Assembly (NCBI GenBank): GCA_946185305.1
Contig: CAMHJE010000002.1
Span: forward strand, 1-64,000
DNA: 64,000 nt
Reading direction: 5' to 3'
From: UBA3792 sp946185305
Lineage (GTDB): Bacteria > Bacillota > Clostridia > Christensenellales > CAG-138
The notes under the pieces are model-generated. The model did no database searches. It was not told where the DNA came from and saw nothing but the letters and a program-made list of their open reading frames with translations. Every line of letters starts with the position of its first letter. The first letter of the stretch is position 1. The translations under genes were made by a program, and so were the position numbers. Shown piece after piece: positions 14,650 through 22,769 of this stretch.

Positions 14650-16329
14650 TTACGCGGAGCGTTGTTCTCCGTCGTTCATTGCCGCAAATAAAGCGGTTAA
14701 CTCCGCTTCGTTCGGTACTCGGAATTTGCCAATGGCGGTGAAGAATACTTCCACTTCCACGCGCTTGTGACCGTCGATCTTCACAGGATTGTGAACCTCG
14801 ATCCGCTCAATCAGTGAATTGACCATTTCCGGAATGAGCGTTTCGCTGTCAGTACGTTCTCGGATCGTTTTCAATAAGAGACGAAAATCGTTCCGCTTTG
14901 ATTCGACTTTGAACAGCTCTTCTCGATCGGCCAGAACCCTTGCTTTCAGATCACGCTGCTCCGCTTCGTACTGATCCCGCATGGCGAGGAAACGTTCATC
15001 GGAAATCTTGCCGTTTACGTTGTCCTCGTAAATCCGGATCATCATGCGGTCAATCTCGGAAATGCGCTTCTCTGCGTTTTCAACTGTTTTCTTCATCTTT
15101 TGCAAAGAAGCGTTCTTGATCCCGTTCTGTCGTTGTTCCATGATTTCGATAAACTCACTTTCATGGCAGCGAACAAAGGTACATAGATCGCTGATTGCTT
15201 CGGATACAATTTTCTCGACCACAACATTTCGCATATAGTGGATCTTACAGTTTCCATGTCCGGACTTATAATTTGAGCAAATAAAAGTCTCTTTGGATGG
15301 ATCGTTACGAACTGCGTGAAAGTACATCTTCGCACCGCAATCTGCACAATACATTAAGCCGGAGAAAGGGCTGCTGTGTCCGATTTTCGTAGGACGCCGC
15401 TTATTCCTTCGCAGCACCTGTACGCGTAACCATTCTTCCTCGGGAATAATCGGTTCCTGCATATTCGGAATTATCTGCTGCTCCTCAATCGGACGATCCA
15501 CTTTCTTGTGAACCTTGTAACTGACCTTCGTGGTTTTGAAATTCACGGCACAACCCGTATACTGCCGATTTGCGAGAATCCCGGAAACCGTATCTCCGGA
15601 CCACCCGCACGGAACAGCGGTGACCGGCGCGGTAGGTCTTCTTCCCGTCGAAGCAAAGTGCTCCGTCGGAGTCGGGATTTGCTCGGCTTCCAGTATCCTT
15701 GCAATCTCCTGCGGACCGTTCCCGGCGAGACATAGGTTATAGATCTTTCGAACAACCGCTGCAGCCGGTTCGTCGATATACCAGATCTCACGATCACGCT
15801 TATCTTTGATGTATCCATAAGGAACGGTAGAACCGACGCGCTTGCCGTTCGCTGCTTTGGAAGCCCATACTGCACGAATCTTCTTACTGGTCTGCGCGGC
15901 ATACCATTCGTTGAAGATGTTGGAAAACGGCATGAGTTCCGTACCGGTGTTGTTCGCGGTGTCCACATTCTCCTGGATCGCAATGAACCGAATGCCGAGG
16001 GTTGGATACTTGATTTCAAGATACTGTCCGACCTCCAGATAGTTCCGTCCGAAACGGGAAAGGTCTTTTACCACGATCGTGCCGATCTGTCCGGCTTCCG
16101 CCATTGTTTCCATGCGCTGAAAGCTTGGCCTTGAAAAAGTCGTACCGCTTACGCCGTCGTCCACAAAGAATTGCGGATGCAGCAATCCATTCTTCTTTGC
16201 GAACTCACTTAAGATGGTTTTCTGATTGGATATACTGTTGCTTTCGCCCTCTCTGCCGTCGTCCTGTGACAGGCGGCAATATAAGGCTGTTATCTTTTGT
16301 TGCCCTGATGTATTTTTGTTTGTTGTCAT
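14650..16329 (-). CDS. Large serine recombinase, TnpX/TndX type
   Basis: A 559-residue site-specific recombinase that moves its element through a circular form. The N-terminal resolvase domain holds the catalytic serine S21 in YCRLSQDD, with VSGTTFSRPSFQRM and VKDLSRFGRNYLEVG. A recombinase domain with TVSGILANRQYTG follows, then a zinc ribbon (MYCADCGAKM and a later Cys pair) and a coiled coil at about 415-500. This is the order found in Tn4451-like transposases. The start ATG 16329 follows GGAAAGGAG. Its coding sequence is less GC-rich than the chromosomal neighbours, as expected for acquired DNA. It is upstream-linked to TnpW-like and MobC-like genes, but no relaxase gene is present. Confidence 0.92.
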   Translation of the reverse strand: MTTNKNTSGQQKITALYCRLSQDDGREGESNSISNQKTILSEFAKKNGLLHPQFFVDDGVSGTTFSRPSFQRMETMAEAGQIGTIVVKDLSRFGRNYLEVGQYLEIKYPTLGIRFIAIQENVDTANNTGTELMPFSNIFNEWYAAQTSKKIRAVWASKAANGKRVGSTVPYGYIKDKRDREIWYIDEPAAAVVRKIYNLCLAGNGPQEIARILEAEQIPTPTEHFASTGRRPTAPVTAVPCGWSGDTVSGILANRQYTGCAVNFKTTKVSYKVHKKVDRPIEEQQIIPNMQEPIIPEEEWLRVQVLRRNKRRPTKIGHSSPFSGLMYCADCGAKMYFHAVRNDPSKETFICSNYKSGHGNCKIHYMRNVVVEKIVSEAISDLCTFVRCHESEFIEIMEQRQNGIKNASLQKMKKTVENAEKRISEIDRMMIRIYEDNVNGKISDERFLAMRDQYEAEQRDLKARVLADREELFKVESKRNDFRLLLKTIRERTDSETLIPEMVNSLIERIEVHNPVKIDGHKRVEVEVFFTAIGKFRVPNEAELTALFAAMNDGEQRSA

Positions 16330-16356
16330 GCTAAATCTTACTCCTTTCCGACAACC

Positions 16357-16406
16357 GGGCACAGTAAAGGCATACACATCATACTGTGCCCAAATTGCCT
16401 TGTCAA
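16357..16406 (-). promoter_or_regulatory. Recombinase promoter inside an inverted repeat
   Basis: Minus-strand TTGACA (16401-16406) and TATGAT (16378-16383), spacing 17. A 9-bp perfect inverted repeat, GGGCACAGT (16357-16365) and ACTGTGCCC (16383-16391), brackets the -10 box, so it could be an autoregulatory operator. Confidence 0.6.
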
Positions 16407-16438
16407 CTTTATCAAGCGACTGATTAAAAAATCATTCA

Positions 16439-16645
16439 TCAATTATCCGCTCTTAAAATCAGATCTTTCATCTGCTGAAACATCGTTTGCCGACCGTTCG
16501 GATGGAAATGCGTATTGACCACATATTCCGTTTTCCCGATCCATACACTGATTGTCTCCGGCTCTGTTACCGCCTCCATGCTGTCATACAGATAAGGGAT
16601 CAAAGAGACGATACAATCATCCGCTTTTCTGTTCGTATCTTTCAT
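16439..16645 (-). CDS. TnpW-like small transposon protein
   Basis: A 68-residue protein whose C-terminal half (IGKTEYVVNTHFHPNGRQTM, then QMKDLIL) matches the short TnpW-type proteins carried by Tn4451-like elements. Their role is unknown. The ATG at 16645 overlaps the stop of the MobC-like gene by four bases and follows AGGAGG, so the two are translationally coupled. The recombinase gene follows after about 110 bases with its own promoter. Confidence 0.7.
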   Translation of the reverse strand: MKDTNRKADDCIVSLIPYLYDSMEAVTEPETISVWIGKTEYVVNTHFHPNGRQTMFQQMKDLILRADN

Positions 16646-17043
16646 ATTTTTTCTTCCTCCTGCTTCGTATGTGCTTTGTACTTCTGTTTCGGACGCTCGC
16701 GCTTTGGTATGCTTTGAAGGTCGATCGGAACGTGGCAATAGAGTTCATCTTCGATCCTGTGCAGATGCTCGGATATATCCCGATGCATTTCCCGGATTTC
16801 TTCGTAATGGATGCTTCCGGTGCGGTATGCGATCTTTGCCAGCTTATCCAGATTGCCCAACGCTTGGAAGAAACCTCCCATCTCTTTCCAGAACTCCGGC
16901 GGCGGCAGTTGATTCGGGCAAAAGCCCTCGATCAGAAACCGCAGATATGTTTCCTGAAACAATCCACTTTCCTTGACCTGCCGCTTGAATCGGGCAAGTT
17001 CTTGATCCGATAGCCGGAACGTGATTTTATTGGTGCGTTTCAT
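16642..17043 (-). CDS. MobC-like relaxosome accessory protein
   Basis: A 133-residue, strongly basic and amphipathic protein. The N-terminal ITFRLSDQELARFKRQVKES is a ribbon-helix-helix-like opening found in plasmid and transposon mobilisation proteins, and the rest (NLDKLAKIAYRTG, IREMHRDISEHL) matches the MobC pattern. Such proteins bind oriT and help the relaxase nick DNA. The start ATG 17043 follows AAGGAG. The partner relaxase is not found in this window, so the protein is probably orphaned or acts with a relaxase elsewhere. Confidence 0.7.
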   Translation of the reverse strand: MKRTNKITFRLSDQELARFKRQVKESGLFQETYLRFLIEGFCPNQLPPPEFWKEMGGFFQALGNLDKLAKIAYRTGSIHYEEIREMHRDISEHLHRIEDELYCHVPIDLQSIPKRERPKQKYKAHTKQEEEKI

Positions 17044-17079
17044 GTGTTTGATCTCCTTTTTTGTCATATGCTGGGGTTT

Positions 17080-17275
17080 AAGGGAACTCCCTTACGTTAC
17101 GAATTTGGCCGAATGACGGCAAAATTCAATGCTCGCTAATCCAACGCAGCCATGGCTGCATCGGCTTAGGCCGTTGTGCGGGACACCTTGTCCCGCGTGT
17201 CTTCTTTCTTCGCGTGATATGCTGTTTTCAAGGTGCTTGCAAAACAAAAAATGATGATTGTTAATTATCATCATT
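17080..17275 (-). other. Candidate oriT/leader region of the MobC-like gene
   Basis: Four inverted repeats are packed upstream of the MobC-like gene. They are AAGGGA/TCCCTT (17080-17093), the palindrome GCAGCCATGGCTGC (17146-17159), GCGGGACA/TGTCCCGC (17178-17196), and an AT-rich ATGATGAT-type repeat (about 17250-17275). A minus-strand promoter TTGCAA-N17-TATCAC (17214-17242) sits within. Clustered repeats next to a mobC gene are typical of transfer origins, but no nick site can be proven by eye. Confidence 0.4.
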
Positions 17276-17300
17276 CTCCACGCAGAATTATAAATGCCGG

Positions 17301-17329
17301 TTGACAGCTTGACAATAGTTTTGTATCAT
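17301..17329 (+). promoter_or_regulatory. Promoter of the DUF6076-type gene
   Basis: TTGACA (17301-17306) and TATCAT (17324-17329), spacing 17; a second TTGACA overlaps at 17309-17314. Divergent from the MobC-like gene. Confidence 0.7.
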
Positions 17330-17362
17330 GTTGTTTGTGATGATGTGAATACTCCAAATTCA

Positions 17363-17380
17363 GGAGAATCTGTATTCTCC
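17363..17380. promoter_or_regulatory. Inverted repeat in the leader of the DUF6076-type gene
   Basis: GGAGAAT (17363-17369), four bases, ATTCTCC (17374-17380). It lies between the predicted transcription start and the ribosome site, where it could act as an operator or an mRNA hairpin limiting translation. Confidence 0.5.
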
Positions 17381-17396
17381 AAAAGTGAGGGACAAG

Positions 17397-18953
17397 ATGG
17401 ATCAAGAAAAAGACTATTCCGAATACGAATTAACGGCGTATGACCGGTATCGGATGCGGCGGAAGCACCGGAAAGATATTATCTTGGGATATTTCCATAA
17501 CAAGGTTCGTTTCGATACAGAAAAGCGAATGATCCGCTTTTATGTTGATGATCTGCATGAGAATTATTCGATGGACAGCATGATCGACGAATACCTTGCC
17601 GAAGAAGAAAAGCGGCGTGGCGCCAAGCTGAAGGACGAGCCGGAAGACAAGGAATATGCTGCTGCGGAAGTCAAGAAGAATCGGGAGCAGTATGCCCTGC
17701 TTCAAAAGAAATACGACATAGAGCGTATGTCGTCGCATGGCGATCCGACCGATTTCTCGTATTATCCGACGGATGAAAACGGCAACATTGATTACGAAGC
17801 CGAGGAGCCGATTCGTAAGCCGATGAACGATGTGCTCAGCGGAACATGCGTGACCATTCGATATGGCGAAGGAATCTTGGATTTCGTATATGCGGATCTC
17901 GTCACGCCGATGAAGGAAAGATACGCTATGTATCGGTTGTTCCGTAAAATACGGGAGAAAGGAATTGTCGATCTTTCGGAAACAGAACCTGCCGAAGAAG
18001 ATAAACCGGAAAAGGTGTATAACCGGACGCAGGAGATTGTAGAGCATTACTTTCAGTTTTGCTCCACCTGCGATGATCTCGGCGATGCGTTGTATGCTTC
18101 CCTCTACTCCGCATTGTTCCCGCCGTGCTTTGTTGGATATGACGCGGATACGGATAAAACGATGGGGCGGTATGCGGATTATCTGGTAACGCTGCAAAAG
18201 GAGTATCGGGAACTCCTTGAGTTCGTTTATGATGAAAACTTCCATCCCGAAGTACTTGGAAACCTCTATCCCAGCGAACGATACCGGTTGTATCGGGAAA
18301 TACATGATCTGCCCGATTTTTATATCCGTCGGGAGGAATTGATGATTTCTCCCGAATATATGGGCAGTCCGAAGCGTATGCCGTTCGGGATGGAGCACGA
18401 GGAATATCTCAACAGAATCATGAAGGCATTTTCCTCGAATTCAACCGAAGCAGAAAAAGCATTTGCAGAAGAATACGGATTGGACGCTGGGCACCTTACC
18501 ATGATGATCCGCCGACCGTCCTTTATGAGCATTCAATACGATGTTTCCACCGCAGCAGAGATGTTGGAATTGGAGTTTACGAAGATGCTCGAAGAAAACA
18601 TTCGCTTTCGCAAATGCAAACGCTGCGGAAAGTATTTCATCATGAAGGGCAATTACGACACAAACTACTGTGACCGGATCGCAGAGGGCAGCACGCGCAC
18701 CTGTCAGGAACTTGCGGCAATCGAGAACTACAGAGCGAAGGCAGCGGAAAACAAGGAGTACGCGCTATACAGCAAATACTACAAACGCTATTCTGCCCGC
18801 GTGAAGGTGCGACAGATCAAGGAAGCCGATTTCAAGAAATGGAAGTATCAGGCACTTACGAAGCGTGATGAATGCGCCGACGGCAAGATCACGGTTGAGG
18901 AATATGAAGCGTGGCTCGAAGCGTCATTTGCGAACCGGCAAAAGAAAGGCTGA
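17397..18953 (+). CDS. DUF6076-type protein with C-terminal zinc motif
   Basis: A 518-residue, acidic, soluble protein without membrane segments. The C-terminal third carries FRKCKRCGKYF followed by TNYCDR and STRTCQEL, a CxxC plus two-cysteine pattern that probably binds zinc and resembles the DUF6076 family. The long N-terminal part is rich in charged residues and unrecognised. Base composition is clearly lower in GC than the chromosomal genes and like the recombinase, so it is probably cargo of the mobile element. The start ATG 17397 is placed after GAGGG; a GTG four codons earlier overlaps that site. It is transcribed alone from a divergent promoter. Confidence 0.7.
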   Translation: MDQEKDYSEYELTAYDRYRMRRKHRKDIILGYFHNKVRFDTEKRMIRFYVDDLHENYSMDSMIDEYLAEEEKRRGAKLKDEPEDKEYAAAEVKKNREQYALLQKKYDIERMSSHGDPTDFSYYPTDENGNIDYEAEEPIRKPMNDVLSGTCVTIRYGEGILDFVYADLVTPMKERYAMYRLFRKIREKGIVDLSETEPAEEDKPEKVYNRTQEIVEHYFQFCSTCDDLGDALYASLYSALFPPCFVGYDADTDKTMGRYADYLVTLQKEYRELLEFVYDENFHPEVLGNLYPSERYRLYREIHDLPDFYIRREELMISPEYMGSPKRMPFGMEHEEYLNRIMKAFSSNSTEAEKAFAEEYGLDAGHLTMMIRRPSFMSIQYDVSTAAEMLELEFTKMLEENIRFRKCKRCGKYFIMKGNYDTNYCDRIAEGSTRTCQELAAIENYRAKAAENKEYALYSKYYKRYSARVKVRQIKEADFKKWKYQALTKRDECADGKITVEEYEAWLEASFANRQKKG

Positions 18954-18964
18954 TCCTGCCGCCT

Positions 18965-19043
18965 CTAATCCGCCTTCAGCGCCATCTGATTGTTTTTCCA
19001 TTGGATAGGCGCTGAAGTAGTAGAACGCTCTGTTGTGGATTAG
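18965..19043. repeat. Nested inverted repeats at the element/operon junction
   Basis: CTTCAGCGCC (18974-18983) faces GGCGCTGAAG (19008-19017), and CTAATCC (18965-18971) faces GGATTAG (19037-19043). There is no T-run for a classical terminator. It lies between two convergent genes. Confidence 0.5.
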
Positions 19044-19105
19044 CCAGCATTGGATTAAGTTTACATAATCCGGTCGTAAAGGCGCACCCTTAAACCTCGG
19101 CGACA

Positions 19106-20698
19106 TTACAGGCTGAAATCAGCCGTGTTATCACGTTGATAGGAACACCAGTTGCCGTTTTCGATCAGTTCTTCGCGCGCGATCAATCGAAGCAGCGCAT
19201 CGGATTCGCCGAAACGGTCAATGCGAGCGAGGACTGCGGCATAAAAGCGCTCCATTTTGACATGATCGGATGTTGTGCGCGAAAGCGACAGGCGGCCGTG
19301 ATAGTTTGAGATAAACAGCGTTGCCGCCGAAATGCTGCCGAGCAGCAGCTTGGACAGCGTGCGATAGAATTCGGCGTTTGCGATTTTCTGCGAAAACGGC
19401 AGCAATCCGCCCCAAATGAGCTCGAAGAGCAACACCGCAAGATACAGCAGAATACTGACCCAAAGAGCAACGCGGACGATGCGTTCGCTCCCCTTGTCTG
19501 CTCGCTTTGACCGACGGACAGACCGTTCGTGATACCTGCGCTGCGCGTCGACCCATGCATCACGGATGCGATTTGACCGATCCGGCGGAATGCCGACGGA
19601 CAGGGCCTTCAGCGCGGCAAAGGTCCATCCGGTTTCCGTCTTGCCAGTCCACGGCAAAACATCGGCGGCGGAAATGCCGCTTCCGGCATAGCGCAAAAAC
19701 GCCTGCACGCGCAGTCCCTCCGCCAGCATCCGATATTCGAGATAGCGCCGGTGCGAAGCAAAGCGGTTTCCGTACCGCTGCACAAGCCATGCAAGCAGAA
19801 GCATCCCGCCGCAAACGAGGATCATCCCGTGCAATTCGGCTTCGTCATACAGAAGAAACGCGATCGTGATGACCGTGCTGATGATCGCAAGCGCGGCAAG
19901 AATGCGGCGGTACTGTTTAGAAAAGCGAACGCTCAAAGAATCCGCCTTTGCATACAGGGTTTCTATACGGTCGAGCTGCTTGTCCGGTTCCCGATCCGAC
20001 GGCAGCAGCGCAAATTCGGATGCGGGCGCTATTTTCGCAAGCCGGTTGAACTCATCGGTTCGGGTCAGCGTTTCGTCAAAAGCGGTACGGTCGCCGAGAA
20101 AACGCACCGCTCCGGCGGCACTCGTTTCGTCGTCTTTACGCGGTGAAAGGATATGCAGCACGGGGCAGCAGCCGCCGAGCGGGATCGAATTCTGCGGTGC
20201 AAACGCGCCGTCCAAGGCGCAATGCACAATTGCCGCCGTGCCGCAGTCGGAAGCGAGCGACTCCGCTCCGTCCCACAGCGCGAGCAGCACATGGGCGTGC
20301 GAAGCAACATAGACGCCCGCCTGCCGATACGCAAAGTCCCGATCCTTCGACGCCGGTGCGCATTCCGTGTCGGGCGCAACAAAACAGTCTTCCGCCGCGT
20401 CGCAAAGGGCCCGGAAGGCGGGAAGCGCTTCCCCGGAAAAGTCCTTTTCATATTCCGTCTGCGCCATCGGCAATACTGCGATCAGCGGGATCGAGAGCGA
20501 CAGCGCGGCCTCGGCGCAAAGCTGATCTGCACCGTCCGCAAGGCTGTTTTGCATCACGATTTCGGAATGCGGACACCGGCTTTGCAGCGCCATGAGCTCC
20601 TGTTTGACTGCGTTGTATAAAACGTCGCGGTCCTCCGTGCGGATGTCCCGGTGTCCCGTTACCCCGACGACGATCGGGATCGTATCGTGCAATGTCAT
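19106..20698 (-). CDS. SLOG-domain protein with two 2TM (SLATT-like) modules
   Basis: A 530-residue protein. Residues about 7-190 form a SLOG-type Rossmann fold: IVVGVTGHRDI at the nucleotide-binding loop, SLADGADQLCAEAAL, and PLIAVLPMAQTEYEKDF. Two hydrophobic helices lie at about 266-284 and 291-306, and a second pair at about 405-425 and 440-458; each pair is followed by long charged helices, as in SLATT (SMODS/SLOG-associated 2TM effector) domains. SLOG domains are known or predicted to bind or process nucleotides, and the 2TM parts are predicted membrane effectors. It is the last gene of the six-gene operon, 13 bases after the HD-RyR gene; start ATG 20698 follows AAAGGAG. The exact ligand is unknown. 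Confidence 0.72.
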   Translation of the reverse strand: MTLHDTIPIVVGVTGHRDIRTEDRDVLYNAVKQELMALQSRCPHSEIVMQNSLADGADQLCAEAALSLSIPLIAVLPMAQTEYEKDFSGEALPAFRALCDAAEDCFVAPDTECAPASKDRDFAYRQAGVYVASHAHVLLALWDGAESLASDCGTAAIVHCALDGAFAPQNSIPLGGCCPVLHILSPRKDDETSAAGAVRFLGDRTAFDETLTRTDEFNRLAKIAPASEFALLPSDREPDKQLDRIETLYAKADSLSVRFSKQYRRILAALAIISTVITIAFLLYDEAELHGMILVCGGMLLLAWLVQRYGNRFASHRRYLEYRMLAEGLRVQAFLRYAGSGISAADVLPWTGKTETGWTFAALKALSVGIPPDRSNRIRDAWVDAQRRYHERSVRRSKRADKGSERIVRVALWVSILLYLAVLLFELIWGGLLPFSQKIANAEFYRTLSKLLLGSISAATLFISNYHGRLSLSRTTSDHVKMERFYAAVLARIDRFGESDALLRLIAREELIENGNWCSYQRDNTADFSL

Positions 20699-20711
20699 TT
20701 CGTCTCCTTTG

Positions 20712-22742
20712 TCAATCAAGCCGATAGATGCGCAGTCCGTCGAACTTGCGGATCAGCTTCAGCATGGAGTTGAACGGCTTCCAGTCCTTGCCCTGATCCT
20801 TCTCGGACAGGTTGAGATAGTGCCGCGCGATCTCCAGCTCCCCAAAATCGCCGTTCATACACAGCTTGTGCTGCCGCATCTGCTCCCGCAGCGCATAGCG
20901 GTTCGGCTCGTCGTCTGTCGTTACGGTCTCATACAGGCTTCCTGCCGTCCAGCCCATCGCGCGGTGCGCGCGCACCCAGCGGGCATGCTCCATCGGCGCG
21001 AACACGGCGGTCTGCTCGGGGGTGAATGCGCGCAGCATTTCAAAGTCCACGGGGCGATCCGTATAGAAGCAGCCGATCGCGTTCAGATATTTCGAAAAGC
21101 TCTTGACCTGATTGATATTGCTGAGCTGATATTCGAGCGACATGGTATCAAAATCGCGTTCGAGCTGCTCTGCCGAGATCTCGTCCTCCCGGCCCTCATA
21201 CCGATAGCGGCCGTTAATCGCCACCGCAAAATCATACATGTGCAAAAAGCTGCTGCCGGACAGGTACGTATGCTTGCTCTTGCGATCCGCCGTGCGTATG
21301 AACGTCGTGATGAACAGCGGATAGCCGCTTAGATCGACGATCTTTTCAATGTCCGTGCGGAAGCGCTGTTCGGTTTCCGCCATGTCGCTGTACGCTTTGA
21401 GGCGCGGCGGCGCATCCTGCCGGTCGCCCTGCTCCCATGCGCGGTAGCGCGCTTCATATTCTCCGATCTTTTCGGACTCCTCCGCGTCGAAGCAATAGAG
21501 CGCATGGATCATGCCTCTGCCGAAATCGAACTCGGCGTCCATCGGATGCAGTTCGGTGCGTGAATTCCGACCGTAAGCGGTGCGATCCCAACATTGCAGT
21601 TCGTCGCACAACATCAAAAGGTATGCAAGCGGATGCAGCTCAGCCTTCAAGGGTGCTTTATGCTTTTCCTTATCCTTATAAAACGCAATCGCAAACTTAA
21701 ACAGGCTGTTGTGCAGCATGATCGCGGTCAATGCATCGACGTGCGCTTCGGTCAACGCCTCTTCGCCGAGCACCTCGCAAAGCTCCTGATACAGCCGCGT
21801 CGCGGAAAAGTATGCGTGATCCATGAAGTACCCGAACCGGTTCGGCTCGGTCGGCTTGCGGCGGATCGTGTCGCAAAGGTATTCCTCCGTCACCTCGTAA
21901 GCCGCGCCGAGGCGCTTGGCAATGCCGTAGGCAAGCAAATCTTCGACGGACTCGAACGGACGGGAAAACAGCTTTGCAAAGTGCGCCTTTTGCGCGTCGC
22001 TCATGCCGGACAGACAATCGAGGTCGCGGTAGGCAAGGTACAAGCTGCCCTTGCCGCGCTTCTTGCGATCCACCTCAAAGTAGGCCAACACCTGCTCGAA
22101 CGGGATCTCAAACGGATAGCCGATATCGTGGAACAGCGAGGTCAGGCCCCAGTATTCGAGAAAGAATGCCGCCGCCCGGTGCTCGTCCGTTCCCGGCGCA
22201 AAGCCGTAGAAGCGTTGGAACGTCGTCCGGAACTGCTCGTTCGTTTCATAGATCGCAAGGCCGAGCGCAAACACGTAGACCGAATGCGAATAGTGGTCGC
22301 GGTGCTTCATCAAAAGGGAGCTTGCGTTGGACTCAAATTCCGACAAAAGCTCGATCATCTTGCTCGACCGCCCATAGGTGCCGAGGAACATCTTCAAAAA
22401 GCTGTAATAAACGGTGTAGGCGTCCTCGGCAACACCGGAATCGATGAAGGCTTCCAGCTCGCGCTCGAGGCAAAGCCGGTCGATGTCCATCTGCATATTG
22501 TACGGAATCTGATTCGGATAAAAGCTTGTGCCGAGATACTGCCCGGTTTGCTCCTCCTTCTTTGCGATCTCCGGCGAAAAGCGCAGCCCCTCGCACCGCT
22601 CGTGCAAAAACCGCAGCGCAGCGGACTTCAGATCGCTGCCCGTTCTGCCCGCGCCGAACATCGCCGGTTCAAACGGACCGACATCCACGTTATAGCGTTC
22701 TTTGTTGATCCTTCGCATCTGTTCTAAAGCCGTGTATGCCAT
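20712..22742 (-). CDS. HD-domain protein with C-terminal RyR-like domain
   Basis: A 676-residue soluble protein. The middle contains HRDHYSHSVYV (147-157) and then SLFHDIGYPFE with the metal-binding HD pair H205-D206, marking an HD-type metal-dependent phosphohydrolase fold. Near the C-terminus (about 578-640) MEHARWVRAHRAMGWTAG and the later RQHKL...SEKDQGKDW pattern resemble a bacterial RyR domain, thought to bind nucleotide ligands. The protein may therefore sense and degrade a nucleotide messenger. Gaps of 27 and 13 bases place it firmly in the operon between the HEAT-like and SLOG genes. The HD call is firm; the RyR call is by pattern. Confidence 0.72.
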   Translation of the reverse strand: MAYTALEQMRRINKERYNVDVGPFEPAMFGAGRTGSDLKSAALRFLHERCEGLRFSPEIAKKEEQTGQYLGTSFYPNQIPYNMQMDIDRLCLERELEAFIDSGVAEDAYTVYYSFLKMFLGTYGRSSKMIELLSEFESNASSLLMKHRDHYSHSVYVFALGLAIYETNEQFRTTFQRFYGFAPGTDEHRAAAFFLEYWGLTSLFHDIGYPFEIPFEQVLAYFEVDRKKRGKGSLYLAYRDLDCLSGMSDAQKAHFAKLFSRPFESVEDLLAYGIAKRLGAAYEVTEEYLCDTIRRKPTEPNRFGYFMDHAYFSATRLYQELCEVLGEEALTEAHVDALTAIMLHNSLFKFAIAFYKDKEKHKAPLKAELHPLAYLLMLCDELQCWDRTAYGRNSRTELHPMDAEFDFGRGMIHALYCFDAEESEKIGEYEARYRAWEQGDRQDAPPRLKAYSDMAETEQRFRTDIEKIVDLSGYPLFITTFIRTADRKSKHTYLSGSSFLHMYDFAVAINGRYRYEGREDEISAEQLERDFDTMSLEYQLSNINQVKSFSKYLNAIGCFYTDRPVDFEMLRAFTPEQTAVFAPMEHARWVRAHRAMGWTAGSLYETVTTDDEPNRYALREQMRQHKLCMNGDFGELEIARHYLNLSEKDQGKDWKPFNSMLKLIRKFDGLRIYRLD

Positions 22743-22769
22743 GTTGCGTCCTCCGTTTTGTGTATTGGT

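Noticed and set aside
19507..20620. Several arginine-rich frames opposite the SLOG gene
   Set aside because: Composition is typical for shadows of a GC-rich gene, and no start signals are present.
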